The notes below the pieces were generated by a model. The model was not told where the DNA came from and ran no database searches. It saw nothing but the letters and a program-made list of their open reading frames with translations. Positions 19,219 to 28,518 of a DNA stretch of 64,000 bases are shown in pieces. Within the stretch, counting starts at the first letter, position 1; every line of letters begins with the position of its first letter. The DNA comes from Clostridia bacterium. Its GTDB lineage: Bacteria > Bacillota > Clostridia > Oscillospirales > Acutalibacteraceae. Both the position numbers and the translations under genes were made by a program. The DNA is taken from the NCBI GenBank assembly GCA_017516445.1, contig JAFXCZ010000011.1, positions 33,170 to 97,169 of the forward strand. The letters are read 5' to 3'.

Positions 19219-19232
19219 AAAGGACTCTTAAA

Positions 19233-21212
19233 TTGCCGTTTAAGAAAAAAAATAATTTCACAACAACCTTTTTGTCCGTTTTGTCGATTATAGCCTTAGT
19301 GCTGTTTTCGGCGCGCGCATACTTCATTCAGGTTGCCAACTCTGCCGAATACACCGGCAAGGATTCTCACGGTGCTTCCTCAGCGCGTACCGCTGTTATA
19401 AAAGCTCCCCGCGGTGAAATTCTTGACTGCTACGGCAGACAGATTGCAATCAACCGCGACGGATATAACATAGTTTTTAATAAGGCTTACATTAAAGAAG
19501 ATATAAACGATATAATCCTCTCCCTTGTAGAGCTGTGCAAGGACCACGATACCGAGTGGGTTGATGAACTTCCTTTAGAAAGCAAGTCGCCTTACGGCTT
19601 TAAAAAGGACGAATCGACCGATAAAATGCTAAGCACCTTAAAGCTTGCCCACTATGCCACTGCCCAGAACTGCTTTGACGCTATGGTGGAGGATTATGAG
19701 CTTGAGGGTTATTCAAAATCCGAGCAACGCAAAATTATGGGTGTTCGCTACAGTATGCAAATCTCCGATTTCTCAATATCTTACCCCTTCACCTTTGCTG
19801 AGGATATTCCTACAGAGCTTATGCGCAAAATATCGGAGTGTGCCTTTTCCCTTAACGGCGTTACTATTGACGTTGTTCCTTTCAGGGAATATGTCGACAC
19901 TACCCTTGCCGTAAACCTTATAGGTACCGTAGGCCCAATTTTTGAAGAAGACTGGGAATATTATAAAGAAAAGGGATACTCCTACAACGATAAAGTGGGC
20001 AAAAGCGGTATCGAAAAATGGGCAGAGGATTATCTTCGCGGCATTGACGGAGAAATCACCTACTATCTGGACGCTAAGGGCGATATAATTTCAACCGAAG
20101 TGACAAAAGAGCCGATAGCAGGCAAAACTGTTATGCTGTCTCTCGATAAAAATCTACAGCGCAAAGCACAGGACTCTTTAAAAGAAAAGGTTAGAAATCT
20201 TCAAAGCAAGGGCGGTACCTGTAAAGCCGGCTGTGCGGTTGCTATTGATATTGATACCGGTAAAATTCTTGCCGCCGCAAACTACCCGACCTATGACTCG
20301 GCTACAATGAACAAGGATTATAAAAAACTGCAATCCGACCCTGCAAAACCGCTTACTAACCGCGCTTTTCAGGGCGTTTACCCTATAGGCTCAACGATTA
20401 AGCCTGCAGTAGCGATTGCCGCTATAGAAAATAACCATTACCAAAAGGGCGAGCAAATCAACTGCGTGAGGACCTATAAATTCTTTAAAGGCTATTCACC
20501 AAAATGTCTTCACTACCACGGCCCTATTGCACTAAAAGGCGCGTTAGCTAAAAGCTGCAACTACTTCTTTTTTGAAATGGGCAGAAGAATTGGTGCTACA
20601 ACCCTTACTGATTATTTTAAACAGTTCGGCTTGGGACTTAAGACCGGTGTTGAGGTTGACGACAGCAAGGGCATTTTAGTAGAGCCCGAAAGCGACAACG
20701 TAGGCGGTACTACTTTGCAGATTGCAATCGGTCAGATGAATGCTTTCACACCCTTGCAGGCAGCAAACTACGCCGCAACCTTGGCAAACGGCGGTACACA
20801 CTATAAGGCAAGCCTTATAAATCAGATTGTTTCTTACGATATTGGCGAGGTTTACGAAACCGTAAGACCTGAGGTTGTAAACACTGTTAAAATTAAGGAT
20901 AAAACGCTTGATGCTGTAAAGGAAGGTATGCTTTCGGTTACTGAGGACGGTACAGGCCGCGCCGCTTTGGGTGACTATCCCATAAAGGTCGGCGGTAAGA
21001 CGGGTACCTCTCAGATTAACGGCGCTGCAGACCACAGTATATTTATAGCATTCGCACCCTTTGACAACCCCGAAATTGCAATTTCGGTTGTGCTTGAAAA
21101 CGGTGATTCGGGCTTCTCGGCGGGCTCGGTTGTACGCGATATGCTTGACGCTTACTTCTTTGCTGAACACGCGGCAACAAAAGAAGATAAACCTTTTGTT
21201 GTTCTGGATTAA
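19233..21212 (+). CDS. Penicillin-binding protein 2 (elongation transpeptidase)
   Basis: A 659-residue class B PBP that cross-links peptidoglycan during elongation. One N-terminal membrane anchor (residues 9-31) is followed by the dimerisation region (RGEILDCYGRQIA) and the transpeptidase domain with S387-TIK, S441-CN and K589-TG. The TTG start at 19233 is supported by GAAAGGA eight bases upstream. Residues about 95-190 form an extra insert with many charged residues, as in other Firmicutes PBP2 proteins. Position after mreD makes it the MrdA equivalent; rodA is not adjacent. Confidence 0.93.
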   Translation: MPFKKKNNFTTTFLSVLSIIALVLFSARAYFIQVANSAEYTGKDSHGASSARTAVIKAPRGEILDCYGRQIAINRDGYNIVFNKAYIKEDINDIILSLVELCKDHDTEWVDELPLESKSPYGFKKDESTDKMLSTLKLAHYATAQNCFDAMVEDYELEGYSKSEQRKIMGVRYSMQISDFSISYPFTFAEDIPTELMRKISECAFSLNGVTIDVVPFREYVDTTLAVNLIGTVGPIFEEDWEYYKEKGYSYNDKVGKSGIEKWAEDYLRGIDGEITYYLDAKGDIISTEVTKEPIAGKTVMLSLDKNLQRKAQDSLKEKVRNLQSKGGTCKAGCAVAIDIDTGKILAAANYPTYDSATMNKDYKKLQSDPAKPLTNRAFQGVYPIGSTIKPAVAIAAIENNHYQKGEQINCVRTYKFFKGYSPKCLHYHGPIALKGALAKSCNYFFFEMGRRIGATTLTDYFKQFGLGLKTGVEVDDSKGILVEPESDNVGGTTLQIAIGQMNAFTPLQAANYAATLANGGTHYKASLINQIVSYDIGEVYETVRPEVVNTVKIKDKTLDAVKEGMLSVTEDGTGRAALGDYPIKVGGKTGTSQINGAADHSIFIAFAPFDNPEIAISVVLENGDSGFSAGSVVRDMLDAYFFAEHAATKEDKPFVVLD

Positions 21213-21216
21213 AAAT

Positions 21217-21246
21217 TGACAAAATCTGCTTGCTATGGTAAAATAA
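21217..21246 (+). promoter_or_regulatory. Candidate promoter before minD
   Basis: A perfect TTGACA at 21217-21222 is followed about 17 bases later by an AT-rich -10-like hexamer (near 21240-21246). This suggests minD-mgsA and following genes have their own start in addition to read-through from the mre cluster. Confidence 0.55.
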
Positions 21247-21267
21247 CCTTTAAAAGTGAGGTGCTTT

Positions 21268-21999
21268 ATGGGAAAAATTTACGCTGTTACCTCAGGTAAG
21301 GGCGGTGTGGGCAAATCCACCGTTTCGGTAGGTCTTGCTACTGCTTTTGCTAATATGGGACAAACCGTACTGCTTGTTGATATGGACGAAGGTCTTCGCT
21401 GTCTTGACGTAATGCTTGGTATTGAGGAAAAGGTTGTTTTTGATTTGTCCGATATTTTATCGGGTAAAGAGCTATCAGACGGTATATATACTGTAGACTC
21501 TGTTCCAAATCTGCATTTAGTCCCTGCACCCGCTAAGCTTGGTATGATTGATGCCTACCTCTTTACAGGCTTCATAACCGAAGCACAAAGGCTTTTTGAT
21601 ACCGTTATTTTTGACTTTCCTGCAGGTATTGATTTTTCACTTTACACCTGTATGCCAAAGGACACCTTGTTTTTAACAGTCGCTTTCCCCGACCCCGTTA
21701 CAATCCGCGATGCTTCGGTAGTATCGCAGAGTCTTGACGAAATAGGGGTAAATTCACGGCTTATTTTAAATGCTTTTGACTATAAGCTGACTAAGAAAAG
21801 GCTGTTTAAAAATATTGATGATATTATCGACACAGCGGGGCTTCAGCTTTTAGGCATTGTGCCTGCAAGTGAAGAGCTTAAGCTTTTGTCGGTAAAGCAT
21901 AAGCTTAAACCAAAAGGCAACGCTATGAAAGCTTTGTGCCGAATAGCAAAACGCCTTATGGGAGAAAAAATTCTTCTTCCAAAACTCAAAAAAATCTGA
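21268..21999 (+). CDS. minD: Septum site-determining ATPase MinD (ParA family)
   Basis: A 243-residue deviant Walker-A ATPase ([17 protein letters not shown]) with the [14 protein letters not shown] switch segment and a basic amphipathic tail ([16 protein letters not shown]) suitable for membrane binding. MinD positions the division-site inhibitor MinC. I start at ATG 21268, six bases after GAGG, rather than the GTG at 21256. In many Clostridia this locus reads mreBCD-minC-minD-minE-rodA; here minC, minE and rodA are absent, so it could work with partners elsewhere or with another role. mgsA follows by 13 bases. Confidence 0.88.
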   Translation: MGKIYAVTSGKGGVGKSTVSVGLATAFANMGQTVLLVDMDEGLRCLDVMLGIEEKVVFDLSDILSGKELSDGIYTVDSVPNLHLVPAPAKLGMIDAYLFTGFITEAQRLFDTVIFDFPAGIDFSLYTCMPKDTLFLTVAFPDPVTIRDASVVSQSLDEIGVNSRLILNAFDYKLTKKRLFKNIDDIIDTAGLQLLGIVPASEELKLLSVKHKLKPKGNAMKALCRIAKRLMGEKILLPKLKKI

Positions 22000-22012
22000 A
22001 AGGAATATTAAA

Positions 22013-22417
22013 ATGACAATTGCACTAATCGCACACGACGCTAAAAAAGAACTTATGACACAATTCTGTATTGCTTATTGCGGTATTTTAAGTAAATACA
22101 ACCTTGTTGCCACAGGGACTACAGGCAAAACTGTTTCCGAAGCTACCGGTCTTACCATTACCAGCTTTTTAAGCGGCTCACAGGGCGGCTCACAGCAAAT
22201 AGCTTCACGCATTGGCTGTGATGAAATTGATATGCTTTTAATGTTCCGCGACCCGTTAAATCCCAAACCGCATGAGCCTGACGAACAGGCACTTTTGCGC
22301 CTTTGCGATGTTCATAACATCCCCGTTGCCACAAATATTGCCACCGCAGAAATTCTTATCCACGGTCTTGAACGAGGCGACCTTGATTGGCGCGAAATTG
22401 TAAAATCTAATCACTAA
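22013..22417 (+). CDS. mgsA: Methylglyoxal synthase
   Basis: A 134-residue enzyme that converts dihydroxyacetone phosphate to methylglyoxal and phosphate, a bypass of lower glycolysis. The phosphate loop [20 protein letters not shown] and [14 protein letters not shown], which carries catalytic aspartate residues, match the family, as does the length. AAAGGA precedes the ATG. Its place after the mre/min genes is a conserved Clostridia arrangement. Confidence 0.95.
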   Translation: MTIALIAHDAKKELMTQFCIAYCGILSKYNLVATGTTGKTVSEATGLTITSFLSGSQGGSQQIASRIGCDEIDMLLMFRDPLNPKPHEPDEQALLRLCDVHNIPVATNIATAEILIHGLERGDLDWREIVKSNH

Positions 22418-22431
22418 TTTGGAGAATTACT

Positions 22432-23742
22432 ATGGCAGAAATTAACCGTGCCGTAAAAGGCACTAATGATATTTTGCCCTCAGACGTCTACAAATGGCAA
22501 TTTGTTGAAAATAAAATGCTTGAAACCGCGGCGCTTTTCGGCTTTTCGGAAATACGCGTGCCTGTTTTCGAGCATACTGAGGTTTTTAAAAGAAGCGTTG
22601 GCGATACTACCGACGTTGTTCAAAAAGAAATGTACACCTTTGACGATAAGGGCGGCCGTTCGATTACACTCAGACCTGAGCTTACAGCGGGTGTTGTGCG
22701 CTCGGTTTTAGAGAACGGACTTACCAACGGCCCCTTACCGCTTAAGGTTTGCTATATAGGCGGCTGCTACCGCTATGAAAAGCCACAGGCAGGCAGACTG
22801 CGCGAATTTCACCAGTTTGGTGTTGAATGTGTAGGTGCAGCAGCTCCAAGTGCCGATGCAGAGGTTATAGCCCTTGCAAAGCAGGTGCTTGATAATATAG
22901 GCATCCAAAAGGTTTCTTTGGAAATCAACTCAATAGGCTGTCCCGAGTGCCGAAAGAAGTATCAGGAAGCATTAAAAGAATACTTCCGTAAAAATATTGA
23001 TACTCTTTGTGCTACCTGTCGCGACCGTCTTGAGCGCAACCCTATGCGTATACTTGACTGTAAGTCTCCCGTATGCAAGGGACTTTGCGAAAATGCACCT
23101 GTGATTATTGACTATCTTTGTGAGGATTGTGAAAACCACTTTAAAGAGGTTAAAAAGCACCTCGACAGTGCAGAGATTAAATACACCGTAAACCCCAAAA
23201 TAGTGCGCGGTCTTGATTATTATACCCGCACTGTGTTTGAATTTGTTTCGGGTGATATCGGTGCACAAAGCACCGTTTGCGGCGGCGGACGCTATGACGG
23301 ACTTATAGCGCAGATGGGCGGTCAGCCCACGGCCTCCCTAGGCTTTGCTATGGGTATTGAAAGGCTTATGATGGTGCTCGAAGCACAAAAGACCGAGCTT
23401 CCAAAGAGAGCCGGCTGTGACCTTTATATTGCCGCAATGGGCAATAATGCCTCGCTTAAAGCCACCGCACTTTGCAATGATTTGCGTACCGACGGCTTTA
23501 AGGTACAAACCGATATTTGTAATAAGGGGCTTAAAGCACAAATGAAGTATGCCGATAAAATAGGTGCGGGCTTCACCCTTGTTTTAGGTGATAATGAGCT
23601 TGAAAGCAATAAAGCCAACCTTAAGAATATGCAAACGGGCGAGCTTTGTGAAGTAACCCTCGATAATTTGGCTGACCAATTGTTTTCGGCCATAAATAAA
23701 AACGCACTTGAAAATTTAGCAGATTCTATTATTAAGGAGTAA
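22432..23742 (+). CDS. hisS: Histidyl-tRNA synthetase
   Basis: A 436-residue class II synthetase. Class II motif 1 region (KGTNDILPSD at the start), motif 2 (CYRYEKPQAGRLREFHQFG), the histidine signature GLDYYTRTVFEF and motif 3 (GGGRYDGL then GFAMGIERLM) are all present, followed by the C-terminal anticodon-binding domain. TTTGGAG lies upstream of the ATG. Five bases separate it from aspS, the usual hisS-aspS pair. Confidence 0.97.
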   Translation: MAEINRAVKGTNDILPSDVYKWQFVENKMLETAALFGFSEIRVPVFEHTEVFKRSVGDTTDVVQKEMYTFDDKGGRSITLRPELTAGVVRSVLENGLTNGPLPLKVCYIGGCYRYEKPQAGRLREFHQFGVECVGAAAPSADAEVIALAKQVLDNIGIQKVSLEINSIGCPECRKKYQEALKEYFRKNIDTLCATCRDRLERNPMRILDCKSPVCKGLCENAPVIIDYLCEDCENHFKEVKKHLDSAEIKYTVNPKIVRGLDYYTRTVFEFVSGDIGAQSTVCGGGRYDGLIAQMGGQPTASLGFAMGIERLMMVLEAQKTELPKRAGCDLYIAAMGNNASLKATALCNDLRTDGFKVQTDICNKGLKAQMKYADKIGAGFTLVLGDNELESNKANLKNMQTGELCEVTLDNLADQLFSAINKNALENLADSIIKE

Positions 23743-23747
23743 AACCA

Positions 23748-25532
23748 GTGAAACTCGACAGAATGAACGGATTAAAGCGCACCCACTACTGCGGTACGCT
23801 AAGACAGGAAAATATAAGCGAAAAGGTTATCGTTTGCGGTTGGGTACAGCGCCAGCGTGACTTGGGCGGACTCATTTTTATCGACCTTCGCGACAGAACA
23901 GGAATTGTTCAGTTGGCTTTTGACGATAATACCGAAAAGTCGATTTTTGATAAGGCCTTTTCGATAAGAAGTGAATTTGTTGTAATGGCAGAGGGCACAG
24001 TTCGTATGCGTTCTTCTGTTAATAAGGAAATCCCGACAGGCGATATTGAGATTGAGGTTACAGCGCTTAAAATTTTAGGCAAGAGCGAAACCCCGCCCTT
24101 TGAAATTTTAAACGATACCAAGGCTAACGAGGAATTACGCCTTAAATACCGTTATCTTGATTTGCGCCGTCCCACCTTACAAAATAATATTATGATGCGT
24201 CACAAGGTTACTAAAGTTACACGTGACTATTTTGATGAAAACGGCTTTGTGGAGATTGAAACCCCTACCCTTATAAAGTCTACACCCGAGGGTGCGCGTG
24301 ACTATTTAGTACCGTCACGTATTCATAAGGGCAATTTCTTTGCACTTCCGCAATCGCCCCAGCTTTATAAGCAACTGCTTATGCTTTCAGGCTTTGACCG
24401 TTATATGCAGATTGCGCGTTGCTACCGCGACGAAGACCTGCGCGCCGACCGTCAGCCCGAATTTACACAGATTGACCTTGAAATGTCCTTTGTTGAGATG
24501 GAGGATGTTTTAAAGATTGGCGAGGGCTATGTAAAACGTCTTTTCAAGGAGGTTTTAGGTGTAGATATTGCTACTCCGCTACCACGCCTTACCTATACTG
24601 AGGCTATGAACGACTACGGCTCTGATAAACCTGATACCCGTTTTGATATGAAAATCAAGGATTTATCGGATATTGTAGAAAACTGCGGTTTCGGTGTATT
24701 TGCTGACACAGTTAAAAACGGCGGCACTGTACGAGCTATTAATGCCAAGAATGCAGCATCGGTTTACACCCGTAAGGAAATTGATAAATTAACCGAAGAG
24801 GCTAAGGGTATTGGCGCTAAAGGACTTGCCTTTATACGTTGGGTTGAGGATGCACCCACCTGCTCATTCTCGAAGTTTATGACCGAAGAAGAAATGAACG
24901 CTATAATCGACCGCGTAGGTGCTGAAAAGGGTGACGTTGTACTTATCGTTGCTGACCGCAAGAATATCTGCCTGTCAGTTCTCGGGGCACTTCGTCTTAC
25001 AGTTGCAAAGCGACTTAATATAATACCCAATACCTTCAACTTCCTCTGGATTACCGAATTCCCGTTCTTTGAATATAACGAGGAAACAGGTAACTGGGAT
25101 GCTATGCACCACCCCTTTACTTCACCATTGGATGAATGTGTACAGTATCTTGATACAAATCCCGAAAAGGTTTTTGCCAAGGCTTACGACTTAGTGCTTA
25201 ACGGGGTTGAGCTTTCAAGCGGCTCTATCCGTATTACCGACCCCGAATTACAATCAAAAATGTTCTCCGCCCTAGGTCTTTCAGACGAGGAAGCGCACGA
25301 AAAATTCGGTTTCTTGACCGATGCTTTCCGCTTCGGCGCTCCACCGCACGGCGGTATGGGTATTGGCCTTGACCGACTTTGTATGATAATGGCAGGCTGT
25401 GACAGTCTTCGCGATGTTATCGCTTTCCCCAAGGTTTCAAATTCGAGCGAGCTTATGTCTGGCGCACCGTCTGTTGTTGACGAGCTTCAGCTTAACGACC
25501 TGGCAATATCCTTAATAGAGGAAAATGAATAA
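23748..25532 (+). CDS. aspS: Aspartyl-tRNA synthetase (bacterial type)
   Basis: A 594-residue class II synthetase with an N-terminal OB-fold anticodon domain (VCGWVQRQRDLGGLIFIDLRD), motif 2 (FTQIDLEMSF), the bacterial GAD insert (about residues 290-420) and motif 3 (GIGLDRLCMIM). GTG start at 23748 is supported by AAGGAG eight bases upstream. A discriminating versus non-discriminating type cannot be settled from sequence here. A terminator at 25541-25578 ends the long rightward run. Confidence 0.97.
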   Translation: MKLDRMNGLKRTHYCGTLRQENISEKVIVCGWVQRQRDLGGLIFIDLRDRTGIVQLAFDDNTEKSIFDKAFSIRSEFVVMAEGTVRMRSSVNKEIPTGDIEIEVTALKILGKSETPPFEILNDTKANEELRLKYRYLDLRRPTLQNNIMMRHKVTKVTRDYFDENGFVEIETPTLIKSTPEGARDYLVPSRIHKGNFFALPQSPQLYKQLLMLSGFDRYMQIARCYRDEDLRADRQPEFTQIDLEMSFVEMEDVLKIGEGYVKRLFKEVLGVDIATPLPRLTYTEAMNDYGSDKPDTRFDMKIKDLSDIVENCGFGVFADTVKNGGTVRAINAKNAASVYTRKEIDKLTEEAKGIGAKGLAFIRWVEDAPTCSFSKFMTEEEMNAIIDRVGAEKGDVVLIVADRKNICLSVLGALRLTVAKRLNIIPNTFNFLWITEFPFFEYNEETGNWDAMHHPFTSPLDECVQYLDTNPEKVFAKAYDLVLNGVELSSGSIRITDPELQSKMFSALGLSDEEAHEKFGFLTDAFRFGAPPHGGMGIGLDRLCMIMAGCDSLRDVIAFPKVSNSSELMSGAPSVVDELQLNDLAISLIEENE

Positions 25533-25540
25533 ATAAAATT

Positions 25541-25578
25541 AAAGAGTGACACTTCTCAACGAAGTTGTCACTCTTTTT
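25541..25578 (+). terminator. Terminator after aspS
   Basis: Long stem AAAGAGTGACA + CTTC paired to GAAG + TGTCACTCTTT with one bulged T, then a T-run. It closes the rightward cluster from polA to aspS. Confidence 0.9.
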
Positions 25579-25782
25579 ATTGTATAACGAAAGCCACGCG
25601 ATAGTCGCTTGGTTCAATTAAGGTTAACCGATGAAATATTCTATCAAAGATAAAATTTTGAGTACCGTAACCCCCTTAAACGACAATGGCTCCGCCCTTG
25701 ACCCAACTATTCAACGTAGATATATATGTCTTGCGCCATCGACCCTTATTATCTCTTATCTATCCTATTGTATAACAAAAAC
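25579..25782. other. Gene-free gap with a decayed repeat fragment
   Basis: No convincing gene. Around 25682-25705 the sequence GACAATGGCTCCGCCCTTGACCC closely resembles, in reverse orientation, the left end of the 235-bp repeats at 41382 and 48927 (GACAAAGGGCTCTGCCCTTGACCC on their minus strand), so this may be a decayed copy. An open frame runs through the region but overlaps rplA on the other strand and looks accidental. Confidence 0.45.
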
Positions 25783-25812
25783 TGGCGTTGTATTCAAAAG
25801 AATACAACGCCA
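25783..25812 (-). terminator. Terminator after rplA
   Basis: A perfect 13-bp stem TGGCGTTGTATTC / GAATACAACGCCA with a four-base loop, followed on the minus strand by GTTTTTG. It ends the operon at rplA, so rplJ and rplL are not part of it. Confidence 0.9.
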
Positions 25813-25834
25813 ATACAATGTGCTTTTAAACTTA

Positions 25835-26530
25835 TTAGTTACCAAACTTAGCTACGTTAAGCTTGATGCCAGGGCCCATTGTTGTTGCGAGTACGCAAGA
25901 CTTAATGTACTGACCCTTTGTTGCAGCAGGCTTAGCCTTAACGATTGCACCCATAAGAGTATCGAAGTTTTCCTGAAGCTTCTCAGCTCCGAAAGAAACC
26001 TTACCGATGGGGCAGTGAATGATGTTGGTTTTATCAAGACGGTATTCAATCTTACCAGCCTTTGCTTCGCTAACAGCGCGAGCAACGTCAGGTGTAACTG
26101 TACCAGCCTTAGGTGTAGGCATAAGACCACGGGGACCTAAAACCTTACCAAGACGGCCAACAAGACCCATCATATCAGGTGTTGCGATAACAACATCGAA
26201 ATCCATCCAGTTTTCGTTCTGGATTTTAGCAATCATTTCTTCAGCGCCAACATAGTCAGAGCCTGCAGCCTGAGCGGCATCTGCCTTGTCACCCTTAGCG
26301 ATAACAAGGGTACGAACAGTTTTACCTGTACCGTTGGGAAGAACAACAGCGCCGCGAACCTGCTGGTCAGCGTGACGTGAGTCAACACCCAAACGAACGT
26401 GAATTTCAACTGTTTCGTCAAATTTTGCAGTGCCTGTCTTTACAGCAAGGTCAACTGCTTCGTTAACATCGTAAAGCTTACCGGTTTCAATAAGCTTTGC
26501 GCTTTCATTATACTTTTTACCGTGTTTCAT
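25835..26530 (-). CDS. rplA: Large ribosomal subunit protein L1
   Basis: A 231-residue L1 protein of normal length that forms the L1 stalk and helps release deacylated tRNA. Motifs include [10 protein letters not shown] at the start, [25 protein letters not shown] and the C-terminal [22 protein letters not shown] is found upstream of the ATG. It is the last gene of the leftward rpmG-secE-nusG-rplK-rplA operon. L1 typically represses its own operon by binding a GTGGGAGG-type mRNA leader; such sequences occur before both rplA and rplK here. Confidence 0.97.
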   Translation of the reverse strand: MKHGKKYNESAKLIETGKLYDVNEAVDLAVKTGTAKFDETVEIHVRLGVDSRHADQQVRGAVVLPNGTGKTVRTLVIAKGDKADAAQAAGSDYVGAEEMIAKIQNENWMDFDVVIATPDMMGLVGRLGKVLGPRGLMPTPKAGTVTPDVARAVSEAKAGKIEYRLDKTNIIHCPIGKVSFGAEKLQENFDTLMGAIVKAKPAATKGQYIKSCVLATTMGPGIKLNVAKFGN

Positions 26531-26579
26531 TTTTTACCTCCAAGTGGTTAATCGGAATTCTCCTCCCACGCGAGAGAAC
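26531..26579 (-). promoter_or_regulatory. Candidate L1-binding mRNA leader before rplA
   Basis: On the minus strand the gap reads GTGGGAGG, then CCGATTAACCAC, then the ribosome site. GTGG can pair with CCAC, leaving the GAGG-containing loop typical of L1 autogenous targets. A matching arrangement lies before rplK. Confidence 0.5.
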
Positions 26580-27005
26580 TTAATCTACTACTTCAATACC
26601 CATACTGCGAGCAGTACCAGCTATCATACTCATAGCGGTTTCAATGCTTGCTGCGTTTAAGTCGGGCATTTTGGTTTCAGCGATTTTCTGAATTTGCTCT
26701 CTTGTGATTTTGGCAACCTTAGTTTTGTTAGGTGTGCCTGATGCAGTTTCAATACCGCAAGCCTTCTTAATAAGAACAGCAGCAGGCGGTGTTTTTGTAA
26801 CGAAACTGAAAGAGCGGTCAGCGTAAACTGTAATAATTACAGGAATGATAAGACCTGCATCATTCTTAGTTCTTTCATTGAACTCTTTAGTGAAAGCCAT
26901 GATGTTAACACCATGCTGACCGAGAGCAGGACCTACAGGTGGAGCCGGAGTGGCCTTACCAGCAGGAATTTGCAATTTAATGTAACCAGAAATTTTTTGA
27001 GCCAT
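26580..27005 (-). CDS. rplK: Large ribosomal subunit protein L11
   Basis: A 141-residue L11 protein that forms part of the GTPase-associated centre with 23S rRNA. The N-terminal [28 protein letters not shown] and the C-terminal RNA-binding helix with TARSMGIEV are diagnostic. The ATG is preceded by GGAGGTG. Gene order nusG-rplK-rplA is universal in bacteria. Confidence 0.97.
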   Translation of the reverse strand: MAQKISGYIKLQIPAGKATPAPPVGPALGQHGVNIMAFTKEFNERTKNDAGLIIPVIITVYADRSFSFVTKTPPAAVLIKKACGIETASGTPNKTKVAKITREQIQKIAETKMPDLNAASIETAMSMIAGTARSMGIEVVD

Positions 27006-27128
27006 TTTATTTGCACCTCCATTATTCGTGGTAACAGTGTTTTATAAACACTTGGCGGAACGGTCATATTCCGTCCCTCCCACCGTGACACAAACCAGTG
27101 TGTCGGAACCTAATTACTATTAGATAAA
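27006..27128 (-). promoter_or_regulatory. Structured leader before rplK
   Basis: The 123-base nusG-rplK gap carries, on the minus strand, GGTGGGAGGGACGG and later GTTACCACGAA, again a GTGGGAGG...ACCAC pair, plus a GTGTTTATAAAACAC hairpin. I interpret it as a second L1-type autoregulatory target or an RNA-processing region; no promoter was recognised. Confidence 0.45.
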
Positions 27129-27659
27129 TTAATCTTCTTCGATAGAAATCTGGTCGAGCTCTAATTCAACCGGAGTTTCTCTACCGAACATTGAAAGAAC
27201 AACACATACACTGTTATTTTCGGTATCAACCGTTTTAACAGTACCTGAGTAGCCTTCCAAGGGACCGCTGATAATCTTAACATTATCGCCTTCCCTGTAA
27301 CCAACCTCAACGCTGTGCTTTTCTACGCCGAGAGCTGCAACTTCAGCCTCTGTAAGCGGAACCGGTTTTGACGCCGGACCTACAAAGCCTGTACAGCCGC
27401 GTATGTTTCTTACAACATACCAACTGTCATCGGTAACAATCATCTTAATCAGGACATAACCCGGAAAGATTTTGCGCTCAATCTCGCGCTTTTTATCATC
27501 CTTAATTTCAGTAACAATTTCAGTAGGGATTCGGATATCGTGTATCAAATCCTGCATACCGCGGCTTTCTACCATTGTGGCTAAGTCGGTTGCTACTTTA
27601 TTTTCATAACCTGAATAAGTGTGAACGACATACCATCTTGCTTCTTGTGTTTCAGCCAT
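27129..27659 (-). CDS. nusG: Transcription elongation/antitermination factor NusG
   Basis: A 176-residue NusG with the N-terminal NGN domain (EARWYVVHTYSGYENKVATDL, IFPGYVLIKM, RNIRGCTGFVG) and a C-terminal KOW domain (VKIISGPLEGYSGTV). It binds RNA polymerase and affects pausing and Rho or ribosome coupling. GGAGGTAACT precedes the ATG. It follows secE in the leftward operon. Confidence 0.97.
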   Translation of the reverse strand: MAETQEARWYVVHTYSGYENKVATDLATMVESRGMQDLIHDIRIPTEIVTEIKDDKKREIERKIFPGYVLIKMIVTDDSWYVVRNIRGCTGFVGPASKPVPLTEAEVAALGVEKHSVEVGYREGDNVKIISGPLEGYSGTVKTVDTENNSVCVVLSMFGRETPVELELDQISIEED

Positions 27660-27674
27660 AGTTACCTCCGTTTG

Positions 27675-28355
27675 TTATGCGCCAATGATAAGCTCTAACA
27701 ATTGGCCTAGGCCAAAGTCGATTGCCCAAATCAACGCGCCGATTATCAAACACATAACTATAACAGTGATTGTGTTTTTAACAACATCGCGAAGGCTTGG
27801 CCAAACAATCTTCTTAACTTCGCTCTTATTATCGCGGAAGAAAAGAACAACCTTTTGCATAATTGTTTTCTTATCCTTGGAAGCCTTTGCTTCGATATAG
27901 TCGTCAATAAAGAGATACGCAATTGCACATACTGCAAAAACGAGTGCTACGATTGCCAAGATAAGAACAAAGCTTGTATGAGTGATGCTTGTTACTTTTT
28001 CAAGCGGACGAACATCTACAAAGCCTTTCTTTAAAGCAATAACCCACAGATAAACTGCAGTGATTAATGCTACGGCAGACGAGCCATAACGAAGACCTTT
28101 TGACTTGAATGCGAAAACGCTCATTAAAACAGCGATTACAGCAAGTAAAAAGGTAAACAAAATGTGTGATGATATTGCCAAATTGTATACCTGTTCGCCA
28201 ACCTCAAGTTTTGTACCGAATGCTAACTGCATAGCAACCGGAGAAACTGTTGTACCGTTTGTTACGATATTGGCAAAAGGTACGAAGAACAACACTAATG
28301 TACCGACACCGAAAACAACTGATAAAATTTGAAAAATTTTGTTTAATGCTTTCAT
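27675..28355 (-). CDS. secE: SecE preprotein translocase subunit with N-terminal four-span membrane extension
   Basis: A 226-residue protein. The last 60 residues (167-226) are a normal short Gram-positive SecE: amphipathic helix, EVKKIVWPSLRDV (179-191) and one membrane span (192-214). Residues 1-160 add about four predicted spans (8-30, 62-83, 90-108, 127-150) and a charged linker. SecE clamps SecY in the translocon; single-span SecE of about 60-75 residues is usual in Firmicutes, so the extension is odd. Position between rpmG and nusG is exactly where secE belongs. There is no ribosome site or start just before the SecE part that would indicate a separate gene. Confidence 0.9.
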   Translation of the reverse strand: MKALNKIFQILSVVFGVGTLVLFFVPFANIVTNGTTVSPVAMQLAFGTKLEVGEQVYNLAISSHILFTFLLAVIAVLMSVFAFKSKGLRYGSSAVALITAVYLWVIALKKGFVDVRPLEKVTSITHTSFVLILAIVALVFAVCAIAYLFIDDYIEAKASKDKKTIMQKVVLFFRDNKSEVKKIVWPSLRDVVKNTITVIVMCLIIGALIWAIDFGLGQLLELIIGA

Positions 28356-28368
28356 CTGTCCGCCCCTC

Positions 28369-28518
28369 CTACTTTGTTTCCTTGTGTAGGGTGTGCTTCT
28401 TACAGAATCTGCAATACTTATTCATTTCGAGTCTGTCAGGGTCGTTTTTCTTGTTTTTCATTGTGTTGTAGTTGCGTTGCTTGCATTCTGTGCAAGCGAG
28501 TGTGATTTTAACTCTCAT
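28369..28518 (-). CDS. rpmG: Large ribosomal subunit protein L33 (zinc-binding form)
   Basis: A 49-residue L33 ([17 protein letters not shown] to HKETK). The two CxxC pairs (CTEC... and CRFC) mark the zinc-requiring paralogue. The ATG at 28516-28518 has GGGAGGTG upstream. It begins the leftward rpmG-secE-nusG-rplK-rplA operon. A tRNA-Trp often found beside it in Firmicutes is not seen. Confidence 0.95.
   Translation of the reverse strand: MRVKITLACTECKQRNYNTMKNKKNDPDRLEMNKYCRFCKKHTLHKETK

Noticed and set aside
25631-26140. Rightward 169-residue open frame beginning MKYSIKDKILSTVTPLNDNG, faintly like a DapA-type N-terminus
   Set aside because: It has no good ribosome site, runs antisense through rplA, and its recognisable part matches the intergenic repeat rather than a protein.
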